Notes: generated by a model from the letters alone, not told the origin. A DNA stretch of 64,000 nt from Shewanella sairae (GCF_023283535.1 NZ_JAKILT010000019.1:1-64000); one strand, 5' to 3'; numbered from the stretch's first letter, positions 8,303-17,699 are shown. Numbers and translations are program-made.

Positions 8303-9898
8303 TTATAGGCCACTCACTTCAAATTCATCAAAATCGTCGTTTGCAATTTTGTATCGGTCATTTTTGTAAAGTATGTGCAAAGTACTCGTTTCATTAGCTA
8401 CTTCAGCTATCTCTTCAACAAGCTCATCTAAGAGCACAACGGTATTTTTATCGTGCTTATTAGGGCGATATCCTTCAACAATACGCAGCATCAGACTTAA
8501 TAAGTTGATGTTTGTCGGTAATTTCACGATACGTTTACCCACTTTAAAATAGGTATTGAAGTGTGATGTTTTAGTCTCTTTATCTTCGGCTATCTGGGGC
8601 ACATGAACTTTAAGCTCTAAATCTGCAGCTAACTGGAAACCATTGTGTTCAGAAATAAAGAACTCGCCTTTGCCTAGCCTTGGCGCATTACGATTGTTGT
8701 ATTTATGGACAGCAGCAATTGCGACATCTTTATAATATTGGCGTAATGCCAACTTATGCTCATCGGAACCATCAAAGTGACAATGTAAGTGCCAAACCTC
8801 AGAATATTTCTTAATCAGGTCTTGTTGAAAATCACCACAAAATGAAAGGTGATAGTTGTTAGCAAACTCTGAATTTTTTAACAAATAGAACAGTCTTAGA
8901 TAAGATTCAGGCGCTAGGGAGCGAGTAAAGCCCTTTAATAGAAGGGCTTCTACAAATACCTCGTAGTTATGATCAGGTAAGCCTAAGCTTCTCGATAAAA
9001 TGAATTTATCTATATGCTGCGTTCGGATATTAGCAGGATCAAAATCTACAATTTTACTGGCTAATTCGTTATCAGTGCCTGTGAACAAGTTATCAAATAA
9101 ATAACCAGGTCCTGCTAATAAATGAAACACAAAATCAAGTAATGCACGTGCGGTTAGGAACTGGTCCTTAACTAATCTAGCTTTAAATAAAAGCTCAATA
9201 ATTGTTTGCTGTACCGCTTCATCGCTTAAGAGCTCATAATTGGCACACAACTTCTTGTCTACTGCTTGCGTTAGTGTTTTTTCGTGATCAAAATGGTCGC
9301 GGATGATGTTATTAGTCGGCGCTGTGAGCTTTTGAAACAGCTCTTTTACAAACTCAGCCGTATAACCATTTTTCCCTAATACAAACTTGGGAAACTTTTC
9401 AAAGTCTAAAAACTGGTGATTGGACTCAGTTGGTGAGTCATCGAGGAAGCTCTTTATCGATGATTTAATATCATCGTGCAGCTCTGCGCCTTCTTGCGCA
9501 TAGTTGCCAAGCATACCGACGTTAATACCAACTACGAGCGTTTTATTAGAAGTACGGTTTTCTTCAAATAAGGTATCAAGTGTTTGAATTGCATTAGACG
9601 TTGGTGAAAAGCTATGGGTCGCATCTAAGTGAAACTTATAGCGGTCTTTAAACATCGCCATTTCACAATAACGCGTTAAGATTTCAGACTTACCGTCGCC
9701 ACTACTGCCACATAGAAAGATAATGTCATCTTCCGTTGCATTAATCAGTGCTTCTTTAAAAGCCTGTTCAATGTTGGTCGTAATGAATAAATAATTTTTT
9801 ATCTGATCTTCGATAGAGTTATCATTTTGATGCAGAGTACGCACCGCATACGGGGATGATTTTGATAAAACAGATAACGCAGATTTAAACCTTAACAT
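8303..9898 (-). CDS. dptF: DNA phosphorothioation-dependent restriction protein DptF (P-loop ATPase)
   Basis: First gene of the dptFGH operon, 531 residues. The P-loop C-G-S-S-G-D-G-K-S is at residues 63-71, right after the hydrophobic strand I-I-F-L, as expected for DptF ATPases. The likely Walker B/sensor region is less obvious. ATG 9898 is preceded by GGAG. In described systems dptF is usually divergent from, or close to, dndBCDE, which install the phosphorothioate and protect the host. Here the 600 bases upstream hold no such gene and are followed by core genes. With DptG and DptH it would form a restriction machine acting on unmodified DNA. Family assignment is strong; activity without local modification genes is an open question. 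Confidence 0.88.
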   Translation of the reverse strand: MLRFKSALSVLSKSSPYAVRTLHQNDNSIEDQIKNYLFITTNIEQAFKEALINATEDDIIFLCGSSGDGKSEILTRYCEMAMFKDRYKFHLDATHSFSPTSNAIQTLDTLFEENRTSNKTLVVGINVGMLGNYAQEGAELHDDIKSSIKSFLDDSPTESNHQFLDFEKFPKFVLGKNGYTAEFVKELFQKLTAPTNNIIRDHFDHEKTLTQAVDKKLCANYELLSDEAVQQTIIELLFKARLVKDQFLTARALLDFVFHLLAGPGYLFDNLFTGTDNELASKIVDFDPANIRTQHIDKFILSRSLGLPDHNYEVFVEALLLKGFTRSLAPESYLRLFYLLKNSEFANNYHLSFCGDFQQDLIKKYSEVWHLHCHFDGSDEHKLALRQYYKDVAIAAVHKYNNRNAPRLGKGEFFISEHNGFQLAADLELKVHVPQIAEDKETKTSHFNTYFKVGKRIVKLPTNINLLSLMLRIVEGYRPNKHDKNTVVLLDELVEEIAEVANETSTLHILYKNDRYKIANDDFDEFEVSGL

Positions 9899-10510
9899 AA
9901 CACTCCAAGCAACATAGCGTTAGCGTGGTAAGTACTTATAAATGTATGGCAAGGCAGACTTGGATTGAGTATCAAATATAGAGCTCACTTATTGTGTGAA
10001 CCGCACTTTGATTTAGACTCATCTTGAAGCGTCTCTTCCTTAAGCACTTACTCCTTTAATATATGCCCATACAATACGTGTTTGTATAAAAAATACAAGT
10101 GAGCCTATTCTTAAAAATCATATAGATGTCTCATTTTTAGCATGAACATCGACTACGAAATTGAATCGTAAATAATTTACTGAAGATAACTAGGCATGGG
10201 TGATAGTAACATAGTGTCAAACACAAGGTACACAACTGTATAATCACATGACATAATAGAAGTACCTAAGCAAGCGTTCATTATGTTTCAATCCCGGTGC
10301 AGCTTTGCTTTATAAAAAAGCAGACAAGTTCTAACACGACTAATTTAATTGCTGAATTTCGCTACCGGCAGCTGTTCAAGAATACCGAAAAACGGATCAA
10401 CAGCTTAATTTTATCTGCAGCCTGCAGATATGAGGCAAAGCGTTATCAACGACATAACTCATACACAAAAGAAATGCCGTCATGCTTTGTTAGAAAGGGA
10501 ATAAAAAAAT
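9899..10510. other. Gene-free stretch upstream of dptF; probable right border of the defence island
   Basis: About 610 bases with no convincing gene. It must hold the dptF promoter on the minus strand, but I could not identify one clear -35/-10 pair. A GTG-initiated frame of 79 codons at 10297-10536 lacks a ribosome-binding site and overlaps the opposite-strand ykgJ-like gene, so I do not call it. No tRNA, attachment-site repeat, integrase or dnd gene is visible. The change from island genes to ordinary core-type genes happens here. Confidence 0.5.
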
Positions 10511-10813
10511 TTAAAGCAGCTCTTTACGCTCGCTGATGCACTCGTACGAGCCCATTTCAAACAAACGGCAGATCCATGGTCGGTTTTCATAAATCGTACA
10601 CATTAGGGTGTCTCTATCGACTGCAGAGCACCAGCCGTCATCTAGGCGCAACATGGTTTCGGCGCCATATTCGTCAATACTGATGTGTTCATCGGGAACG
10701 CCGGTATCTGTCACGATCATCACTTCTAAACGGCAGCAACAGGCTTGGCAGTTTGAGCAGGTGATCTCTGCGTTGAGTACCGGTTCGGATATGTCTTTTA
10801 CGTCAATGTTCAT
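10511..10813 (-). CDS. YkgJ-family cysteine-cluster protein
   Basis: A 100-residue protein with the diagnostic C-x-x-C-x-x-C-C cluster (C-S-N-C-Q-A-C-C, residues 19-26). Further conserved cysteines follow: W-C-S-A near 61-64, M-C-T-I-Y-E-N-R-P near 71-79, and C-R-L-F near 82-85. The pattern C-x-I-Y-x-x-R-P-x-x-C-R is typical of YkgJ/UPF0153-type putative zinc- or iron-chelating proteins of unknown role. No signal peptide is visible. The upstream ribosome-binding site is weak, but the start fits the family's usual beginning. It stands alone, convergent with nothing and next to the island border. Confidence 0.85.
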   Translation of the reverse strand: MNIDVKDISEPVLNAEITCSNCQACCCRLEVMIVTDTGVPDEHISIDEYGAETMLRLDDGWCSAVDRDTLMCTIYENRPWICRLFEMGSYECISERKELL

Positions 10814-11161
10814 AAACAGCAGTATTAAATTTAATGGCCGCTAGGATACGCTAAAAGCCAACATTTCTCGACCTCTTTGCGGCTTTGAGGGCCTGATCTA
10901 GCCTAATTAGCCATAGATTTAGCCGCTTTTCGATTTATTGCACACGACACCATCGATAAACGCTCATTTTTACAGCGCGATTGCTTATGAGATGCGACTT
11001 CTCTGCTAATAAGAGCTAACCCTTAACCCTACAAATCAAATATGCAAAACACTACTGACACTATGCTGTCAGTAGCCCTCATTTATGCTTGTTTCAACGC
11101 TAACCGATGGCACTTATATCAAGTGCCACTTAGCCGGTATTAATCTTAAAAGGAGTTAATT
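10814..11161. other. Intergenic region between the ykgJ-like gene and the VOC gene
   Basis: Roughly 350 bases carrying the divergent promoters of the two flanking genes. A clear ribosome-binding site, AAGGAG, sits just before ATG 11162. I see no repeat, RNA gene or reliable operator. Confidence 0.4.
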
Positions 11162-11545
11162 ATGTTGGAACAAGCACCGTTAGTTTGGGGCGAGATTGCA
11201 GTCGCAGATATGGACAGAGCCGTGGCTTTTTATAGCAAGCATTTTGATGTTTGCTTTCACCGTGAAACCATGAACGATATGGAGATGGCCGTTCTAGAAA
11301 CTGCTGATAAAGAAGCGGCGAGCATAGGCTTGGTGAAACACGAAATGATGCAGCCGTCTGCTCACGGCAGCGTACTTTATCTGCATTTAGGCCCGCAACT
11401 CACGCCATTAGTTGAGCGCATTAGCCAGGCCGGCGTAAAAGTCTTACTTCCTGTGATGCCAATTAAAGACGGCGAATGTGGCTTTATTGCATTGTTTGAA
11501 GATAGTGAAGGTAATACGGTCGGGCTTTGGTCCAAGGAAAAATAG
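11162..11545 (+). CDS. VOC-family (glyoxalase/bleomycin-resistance fold) protein
   Basis: A 127-residue protein with the paired beta-alpha-beta-beta-beta layout of the vicinal oxygen chelate fold. The first half starts W-G-E-I-A-V-A-D-M-D-R-A-V-A-F-Y, typical of the first metal-binding strand and helix. The second ends E-D-S-E-G-N-T-V-G-L-W, the usual C-terminal strand with a metal-ligand Glu. The substrate cannot be predicted. The gene is followed by a GyrI-like gene and a WYL regulator on the same strand; these three may form a small stress- or ligand-sensing group. Confidence 0.85.
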   Translation: MLEQAPLVWGEIAVADMDRAVAFYSKHFDVCFHRETMNDMEMAVLETADKEAASIGLVKHEMMQPSAHGSVLYLHLGPQLTPLVERISQAGVKVLLPVMPIKDGECGFIALFEDSEGNTVGLWSKEK

Positions 11546-11761
11546 AACTAACGTTAGTGTTAGCACGGGGACTAAGAAATAGCCCAATAAAGCTAATGTT
11601 TGAAACAAGAAAGGCGCTTTTAGCGTAAACAACACAGTGCGCTTGCTGCCATAGCGGCAAGCAACTGATTATTTATAAGAATTGCTCTGTTTGTATTGGC
11701 CTGCTTATTTGGGCAACTTATTTAGACGGCTTATATGGGCGAAGCAAGAAAGGAACATGGA

Positions 11762-12238
11762 ATGAGTAAAAATAGTAATGAAACCCTATCGCCACAATTA
11801 GTTAATCAGCCTGCTATTGAGGTCTTTGGGCTCGCGGTCACTACTTCAAACGAGGCAGAGCAACACCAAGCGACGCAAAAGATTATGCCACTGTGGCAAG
11901 CGTTTATGCAGCGCCCTGAAGTCAGTAGTAATACCACCTCGCCTATCTACGGTTGTTACTACCACTATGAGTCTGACCATAATGGGCAATATTCTATTCT
12001 GGCTGGGTTAACACTTAACGAACCCGCTAGCGCAGATTTAACTGAGGTTGATTTAGTTGCAGGCAAATACCTAAAATTTAGTGCCACTGGCGAAATGCCA
12101 GCGGTGATAATCGCGCTTTGGCAACAAATATGGCATTATTTTGAAGCAAAAGATTGCCCATTTGAACGCAGCTTTGACACAGATTACGAGTGTTACACCT
12201 CCACTGCCGGAGTCGATATTTATATTGGTGTTAACTAA
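11762..12238 (+). CDS. GyrI-like / AraC effector-binding-domain protein
   Basis: A stand-alone small-molecule-binding domain of the GyrI/SHV2 type, about 158 residues. Visible family features are Q-P-A-I-E-V-F-G-L-A-V near the start, Y-x-x-Y-E-S-D-x-x-G-x-Y in the middle, A-G-K-Y-L-K-F-S-A-T-G before the main helix, and W-x-x-I-W-H-Y-F followed by an acidic D-Y-E-C-Y segment. Start: ATG 11762 has AAGGAA six bases upstream; an in-frame ATG at 11735 would add nine residues but lacks a site. No DNA-binding domain is attached, so it is not itself a regulator. GyrI-like domains bind or hydrolyse small hydrophobic compounds; the ligand is unknown here. Confidence 0.8.
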   Translation: MSKNSNETLSPQLVNQPAIEVFGLAVTTSNEAEQHQATQKIMPLWQAFMQRPEVSSNTTSPIYGCYYHYESDHNGQYSILAGLTLNEPASADLTEVDLVAGKYLKFSATGEMPAVIIALWQQIWHYFEAKDCPFERSFDTDYECYTSTAGVDIYIGVN

Positions 12239-12417
12239 TAGCTGTTATAGATTGCTATCTATATACCGCTACTATTTATAACTACTCTTTATAACGGCTA
12301 GCTACAGCCACTGTGTTTGCTATCCGTGTACTGTCACTGGGTAACATCAGTAAAATATTCAGTGCCTTTTAAAAAGGCCTAACCAAAGAAAACCTAACCC
12401 TAGCTTGCAGGAACCCT

Positions 12418-13110
12418 ATGCGCCGCGCAGACCGATTATTTCAACTTGTACAAATACTCCGTAGTCGGCGTTTAACCACGGCCCAGCAATTGGCCGAGCG
12501 GCTTGAAGTATCGACCCGAACCGTATATCGCGATATTCAAGATTTATGTTTAAGCGGCATTCCTATCGAGGGCGAAGCTGGCGTGGGTTACCTGCTTAGG
12601 CAAGAAGTCAGTGTGCCACCGCTGATGTTTAACGAGGCTGAGCTTGAAGCGATTCAAGTGGGGATGCGCATGGTGCAAGCCTGGGGCGGCAGCGAGTTAT
12701 CGAGTGCGGCTAAACAGGCGATGATTAAAGTCGAATCAGTTTTACCCGAGCGCTTAAAGGAATATCAGTCGTTGATGTTTGCCCCCGACTTTTACATCGA
12801 TAATGACGAATTTAAATTTTTGGATGCACTGCGTAAAGCTTCTCGCCTGCGAGAATACTTATTAATGGATTACCGCGATGCAAAAGATGATTGCACTCAA
12901 CGAGAATTGCGGCCACTCGCGATCTACTTTTGGAAAGGCACATGGACGTTACTCGCTTGGTGTGAGTTACGTAATGACTTTAGAAATTTCAGAGTCGATA
13001 GAATCGTTAATATCACCAATCTAGGCCGCTACTTTGCCGTTACTGCCGGGCAAGAGATGCATGATTACATTAAGTTGATGGAAGCTGAATACGGCGGGAC
13101 TTATTCGTAA
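12418..13110 (+). CDS. YafY-type HTH/WYL transcriptional regulator
   Basis: A 230-residue regulator. The N-terminus is a winged helix: R-R-A-D-R-L-F-Q-L-V-Q-I-L at 2-14, then L-A-E-R-L-E-V-S-T-R-T-V-Y-R-D-I (about 26-41). The C-terminal WYL domain shows M-D-Y-R-D-A, R-E-L-R-P-L-A-I-Y-F-W-K-G-T-W-T-L-L-A-W-C and F-R-V-D-R-I. The usual W-Y-L core is W-T-L/L-A-W here. Such proteins sense ligands or nucleic acid and often regulate neighbours. It lies 179 bases downstream of the GyrI-like gene and may control that gene and the VOC gene. Target unproven. Confidence 0.88.
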   Translation: MRRADRLFQLVQILRSRRLTTAQQLAERLEVSTRTVYRDIQDLCLSGIPIEGEAGVGYLLRQEVSVPPLMFNEAELEAIQVGMRMVQAWGGSELSSAAKQAMIKVESVLPERLKEYQSLMFAPDFYIDNDEFKFLDALRKASRLREYLLMDYRDAKDDCTQRELRPLAIYFWKGTWTLLAWCELRNDFRNFRVDRIVNITNLGRYFAVTAGQEMHDYIKLMEAEYGGTYS

Positions 13111-13287
13111 GTGTTGTTATTGCCGCTCTGATTGTAAAAGTGATTGTAAGAGTGACTGATGCTGTTGTTCGCGCTGTTAACAAAGTACTCAATAAATTTG
13201 TGAATCAAGTTTCTAATACATAGCCCCAAATACATCGCCCCTTAAAAAAGCTATGACCGTAATTTTCCAAGCACGTACCACATAAAA

Positions 13288-13320
13288 AAAGCAGGCATTC
13301 ATTATCGAATCGCCTGCTTT
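13288..13320. terminator. Bidirectional terminator between the WYL regulator and prpF
   Basis: A 9-bp stem (AAAGCAGGC/GCCTGCTTT) with A and T runs on both sides lies between the convergent ends of the WYL regulator gene and the prp operon. It can serve both. Confidence 0.8.
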
Positions 13321-13350
13321 GTTGTTTTTAGCGCTAGATTTTTAAAGGCG

Positions 13351-14586
13351 CTAAATGGCAGTGGCAGGTACGCGAACCCAACCTTCCATTAATACCCTTG
13401 CGCTGCGGCTCATCACAACTTTATTCACCTGCCAGTTACCGTCGACTTCAGTCGCTTCAGCGCCTACTTTTAGGGTACCTGATGGATGACCAAAGGTGAC
13501 AGAGTCCGAACTAGCACTATTGCTCAGACTCAGGCTCTGACTGGCAGCTAAGTGCACTAAGGTGCCCGGTATTGCCGCTGCGGTACCAATAGCCACTGCA
13601 GCTGTGCCCATCATGGCGTGATGCAGTTTGCCCATAGACAAGGCGCGCACGTTTAAATCGATATCGGTTTTGGCAATCTGTTTACCGCTTGATGAAGTGT
13701 AATCTATCGGCGGCGCTACAATTGCTACTTTGGGCGTGTGCTGACGGGTCGCCGCTTCGTCGATATGTTTGATTAGCCCCATTTGCACTGCGCCATAAGC
13801 ACGGATGGTTTCAAACATGGCAAGCGCCTTTGCATCACCGTTAATGGCGTCTTGCAATTCTGCGCCGCTGTAACCTAATTCGCTGGCGTTAATAAACACG
13901 GTTGGAATACCTGCGTTGATCATGGTGGCTTGCAATACCCCACTTTCTACAACATCAGTAGGCACTTTCAAGTCATCAATTAAATTACCGGTTGGGAACA
14001 TCGCGCCCTCACCGTCTGCTGGGGCTAAAAACTCAACTTGGACCTCAGCTGCAGCGAACGTGACGCCATCTAACTCGAAAGCTCCGGTTTCTTGCACTTC
14101 ACCATTTGTCATAGGTACATGGGCAACAATGGTTTTTTGGATGTTTTTTTGCCAAATTCGCACAAAAGCAATGCCATTTTCTGGTACACGGCAGCTATCG
14201 ACTAAACCGTTACTAATGGCAAACGAGCCAACCGCTGCAGTTAAGTTGCCGCAATTACCGCTCCAATCCACAAACGGTTTGTCGATGGCTACTTGACCAA
14301 ATAGGTAGTCAACGTCGTGATCGGCTTTATCGCTTTTAGCTAAGATAACCGTTTTACTGGTACTGGATGTTGCTCCGCCCATGCCATCGGTTTGTTTACC
14401 GTAAGGATCTGGGCTGCCAATGACTCTTAGTAACAAGGCATCACGCGCAGCGCCAGGTTCCTGTGCCTCAATAGGTAAATCGGTTAAATTAAAAAACACC
14501 CCTTTACTGGTACCGCCGCGCATATAGGTCGCAGGCACTTTGATTTGTGGTGCAAATTTTGGTTTTGGATCTGTTGATGTGGTCAT
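13351..14586 (-). CDS. prpF: 2-methylaconitate cis-trans isomerase PrpF
   Basis: A 411-residue PrpF-family protein with a diaminopimelate-epimerase-like double fold. Family marks are T-Y-M-R-G-G-T-S-K-G-V-F-F near 20-32, G-M-G-G-A-T-S-S-T-S-K near 68-78, W-S-G-N-C-G-N-L-T-A-A-V-G near 108-120, and M-N/H-x-A-x-x-G-T-A near 320. It works with AcnD, which makes the trans isomer of 2-methylaconitate; PrpF converts it to the cis form for the next hydration in the 2-methylcitrate cycle. It is last in the prp operon, 322 bases after acnD, with a large inverted repeat in the gap. Confidence 0.95.
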   Translation of the reverse strand: MTTSTDPKPKFAPQIKVPATYMRGGTSKGVFFNLTDLPIEAQEPGAARDALLLRVIGSPDPYGKQTDGMGGATSSTSKTVILAKSDKADHDVDYLFGQVAIDKPFVDWSGNCGNLTAAVGSFAISNGLVDSCRVPENGIAFVRIWQKNIQKTIVAHVPMTNGEVQETGAFELDGVTFAAAEVQVEFLAPADGEGAMFPTGNLIDDLKVPTDVVESGVLQATMINAGIPTVFINASELGYSGAELQDAINGDAKALAMFETIRAYGAVQMGLIKHIDEAATRQHTPKVAIVAPPIDYTSSSGKQIAKTDIDLNVRALSMGKLHHAMMGTAAVAIGTAAAIPGTLVHLAASQSLSLSNSASSDSVTFGHPSGTLKVGAEATEVDGNWQVNKVVMSRSARVLMEGWVRVPATAI

Positions 14587-14727
14587 GTGTTTTACCTTGT
14601 CAATCCCTACTGCCTAGTCATTTCAACGTTAAATGAGTCCGAGAACAATGATAATGTGCTCGGTAGCTTCTTTAATTTGCTGCCGCACAGACTCTCGTTG
14701 CCAAAATATAAAGTGTGAAATTGAGTT

Positions 14728-14825
14728 GACGATATTGCTGACTATATGAGCTTTGGTGGCATGGATGCCACCGCAGAGCCTACAAGGATGTACTTGCGGC
14801 GTCTCATATAGATTGCAATATCGTC
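14728..14825. repeat. Long imperfect inverted repeat (cruciform/REP-like) between acnD and prpF
   Basis: Arms GACGATATTGC (14728-14738) and GCAATATCGTC (14815-14825) are exact complements. After a 3-base mismatch they are extended by CTATATGAG (14742-14750) with CTCATATAG (14803-14811). Inside are two smaller hairpins: the perfect GGTGGCAT-gg-ATGCCACC (14755-14772) and a CCGCA/TGCGG pair (14771-14799). The whole folds as a branched, clover-like structure. It looks like a dispersed intergenic repeat unit or a small non-autonomous element. In mRNA it could stabilise or attenuate transcript between acnD and prpF. Confidence 0.8.
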
Positions 14826-14908
14826 TTATAACGTTTGTAGCTCAATATTCCTTCAAATCTGGCATTGCGACTCTTTATCCGCTGAAGGCTCATGTTGAAG
14901 ACTCTTCA

Positions 14909-17533
14909 TTACGTTGAAGACTCTAAAAAATCTTGGGCGAAGCGCTGGAGGATGCCACCCGCTTCATAGATAGAGACTTCATCTAGAGTGTCGAGTCGAC
15001 ACTTAACTGGGATCTCAAGGGTTTCACCATTACTACGGGTCATGATGACCGTGAGCATTGCGCCCGGTGTACGTTCACCGAGTACATCAAAGGTTTCCGT
15101 ACCATCAATTTGATAGGTATGGCGGTTATCGCCGTTAGTGAACTCAAGCGGCAATACGCCCATACCAACTAAGTTAGTACGGTGAATACGCTCAAACCCT
15201 TCAGCCACAATCACTTCAACACCAGCAAGACGCACACCTTTTGCTGCCCAATCGCGGCTTGAACCTTGACCGTAATCGGCGCCAGCAATAATGATCAGCG
15301 GCTGTTTACGCTCCATGTAGGTTTCAATCGCTTCCCACATGCGTGATTCAACACCTTCAGGCTCAATACGGGCGTAAGAGCCCTGTTTCACCTCAACTTC
15401 GCCATTGCGGCCAATTTGCGTCACCATTTCGTTAAACAACTTAGGATTTGCAAAGGTGGCACGCTGCGCCGTTAAGTGGTCGCCGCGGTGCGTTGCGTAT
15501 GAGTTGAAATCAACTTCTGGTAAGCCCATTTTATCCAAATAAGCACCAGCAGCACTGTCGAGCATAATCGCGTTTGATGGCGATAGATGGTCGGTGGTGA
15601 TGTTGTCACCGAGTACCGCTAATGGACGCATGCCTTTCATGGTGCGCTCGCCTGCTAATGCCCCCTCCCAATAAGGTGGGCGACGAATATAGGTACTTTG
15701 TGGACGCCAATCGTATTGCGGATCATTTTGGCTGCCATATTCCACTTTTATGTCAAACATTGGCTCGTATACTTTGCGGAACTGCTCAGGCTTAACGCTT
15801 TGGGCGATTACCGCGTCAATTTCTTCATCAGACGGCCATAGATCTTTAAGTAAAATGTCGTTGCCATGATCATCTTGCCCTAAGGCATCTTTTTCAATAT
15901 CAAAACGTATGGTGCCCGCAATAGCATAAGCCACAACTAATGGCGGCGACGCTAAAAAGGCTTGTTTAGCATATGGGTGAATTCGACCATCAAAATTACG
16001 GTTACCACTTAATACCGCTGTTGAGTATAAATCGCGTTCAATCACTTCTTGTTGAATTTTAGGATCCAGCGCGCCGCTCATGCCATTACAAGTAGTACAG
16101 GCAAAACCGACAATACCAAAGCCTAATGCTTCAAGCTCAGTTAACAGATTGGCGTCTTCTAAATACAGCTGCACCGCTTTTGAACCTGGTGCAAGTGATG
16201 TCTTAACCCAAGGCTTACGCGTTAGACCTTTAGCATTGGCGTTACGGGCAAGCAGACCGGCGGCTATCACGTTGCGTGGATTTGAAGTGTTAGTACAACT
16301 GGTAATGGCGGCAATAATACACGCACCATCAGGCATTAAGCCTGCTTTGTCACCGCTCATATCTTCAACTTCACCACTAATGCCTTTTGCGGCAAGTTCG
16401 CTGGTTGATACACGGCGATGTGGGTTTGACGGGCCAGCAATGTTGCGGCCTACACTTGATAAATCAAAACGCAGTACCCGCTCATACTCGGCATCTTGCA
16501 AGCTATCTGCCCACAAGCCTGTTTGCTTGGCATAGGTTTCAACTAGCTTAACTTGGCTTTCGTCTCGGCCTGTCAGTTTTAGGTAATCAATGGTTTTGTC
16601 GTCGATATAAAACATGGCAGCAGTGGCGCCAAATTCTGGGGTCATATTCGAGATGGTTGCTCGGTCGCCTAAGGTTAGGTTGCTTGCCCCTTCGCCAAAG
16701 AACTCAAGGTAAGTCGACACCACCTTTTCATTACGCAAGAACTCGGTAATTGCCAGTACTATATCCGTTGCAGTAATACCGCTTTGACGCTCGCCCACCA
16801 GCTCTACACCGACAATATCCGGTAGACGCATATAAGATGGACGCCCTAGCATCACGCTTTCGGCTTCAAGACCACCAACACCAATGGCGATAACGCCTAA
16901 GGCATCAACGTGTGGTGTGTGGCTGTCGGTACCAACTAAGGTGTCAGGAAAGGCAACGCCTTCGCGCGCTTGAATAACAGGCGACATCTTCTCTAAATTG
17001 ATTTGATGCATAATGCCGTTACCCGGCTGGATCACATCAATGTTTTCAAAGGCTGTTTTAGTCCAGTTGATAAAATGGAATCTGTCGTCGTTTCGTCTGT
17101 CTTCAATGGCGCGGTTTTTCTCAAACGCGTCTTTTTCAAAGCCCGCATGCTCCACTGCTAACGAATGATCCACAATCAGCTGAGTTGGCACAACAGGGTT
17201 CACTTTTGATGGGTCGCCACCTTTATCAGCAATCGCATCACGCAAACCGGCCAAATCCACTAATGCGGTTTGACCAAGAATGTCGTGGCACACAACTCGG
17301 GCTGGGTACCAAGGAAAGTCTAAATCGCGCTTACGCTCAATGATCTGTTTGAGGCTTGCGGTTAATGTTTCTGGCGTGCAGCGACGTACTAAGTTTTCGG
17401 CGTAAACACGTGAGCAATATGGCAGCTTGCGATATGCATCAGGGCTGATGGCATTAACGGCCGCTTCTGTGTCGAAATAATCAAGATCTGTTCCAGCTAA
17501 CGCTTTGCGGTATTGGGTATTTAATTGGGTCAT
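14909..17533 (-). CDS. acnD: Fe/S-dependent 2-methylisocitrate dehydratase AcnD
   Basis: An aconitase-superfamily enzyme, 874 residues from the chosen start. The three 4Fe-4S ligand cysteines are visible: A-I-T-S-C-T-N-T-S-N-P and F-A-C-T-T-C-N-G-M-S-G. The swivel-domain signatures G-D-N-I-T-T-D-H-L-S-P and G-A-D-Y-G-Q-G-S-S-R-D-W-A-A-K-G are also present. AcnD dehydrates 2-methylcitrate in the propionate pathway and needs PrpF as partner; the adjacent prpF supports AcnD rather than AcnA. ATG 17533 is preceded by GGAA, whereas an upstream in-frame ATG at 17545 has no site. It lies 154 bases after prpC in the same operon. Confidence 0.95.
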   Translation of the reverse strand: MTQLNTQYRKALAGTDLDYFDTEAAVNAISPDAYRKLPYCSRVYAENLVRRCTPETLTASLKQIIERKRDLDFPWYPARVVCHDILGQTALVDLAGLRDAIADKGGDPSKVNPVVPTQLIVDHSLAVEHAGFEKDAFEKNRAIEDRRNDDRFHFINWTKTAFENIDVIQPGNGIMHQINLEKMSPVIQAREGVAFPDTLVGTDSHTPHVDALGVIAIGVGGLEAESVMLGRPSYMRLPDIVGVELVGERQSGITATDIVLAITEFLRNEKVVSTYLEFFGEGASNLTLGDRATISNMTPEFGATAAMFYIDDKTIDYLKLTGRDESQVKLVETYAKQTGLWADSLQDAEYERVLRFDLSSVGRNIAGPSNPHRRVSTSELAAKGISGEVEDMSGDKAGLMPDGACIIAAITSCTNTSNPRNVIAAGLLARNANAKGLTRKPWVKTSLAPGSKAVQLYLEDANLLTELEALGFGIVGFACTTCNGMSGALDPKIQQEVIERDLYSTAVLSGNRNFDGRIHPYAKQAFLASPPLVVAYAIAGTIRFDIEKDALGQDDHGNDILLKDLWPSDEEIDAVIAQSVKPEQFRKVYEPMFDIKVEYGSQNDPQYDWRPQSTYIRRPPYWEGALAGERTMKGMRPLAVLGDNITTDHLSPSNAIMLDSAAGAYLDKMGLPEVDFNSYATHRGDHLTAQRATFANPKLFNEMVTQIGRNGEVEVKQGSYARIEPEGVESRMWEAIETYMERKQPLIIIAGADYGQGSSRDWAAKGVRLAGVEVIVAEGFERIHRTNLVGMGVLPLEFTNGDNRHTYQIDGTETFDVLGERTPGAMLTVIMTRSNGETLEIPVKCRLDTLDEVSIYEAGGILQRFAQDFLESST

Positions 17534-17699
17534 AACGCGTTCCATTTAAGGCATGGTGACAAATGGAAAACTCAAACTCTTTATTATGTTTATCGCTATC
17601 GATTAGCGTTGAATATTTTTGATAGAGATTGAGCAATAAATAGTTATACAACTACCCCTTAGTAGCAAAACCGCACTACTAAGGGTTATTTAACTATGA

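Noticed and set aside
10297..10536. A 79-codon GTG-initiated frame on the + strand at the island border
   Set aside because: No ribosome-binding site, no recognisable motif, overlaps the opposite-strand ykgJ-like gene.
11549..11662. Small palindromes after the VOC gene (ACTAACGTTAGT and GCTTGC...GCAAGC)
   Set aside because: Stems are short and lack T runs; not convincing as terminators or operators.
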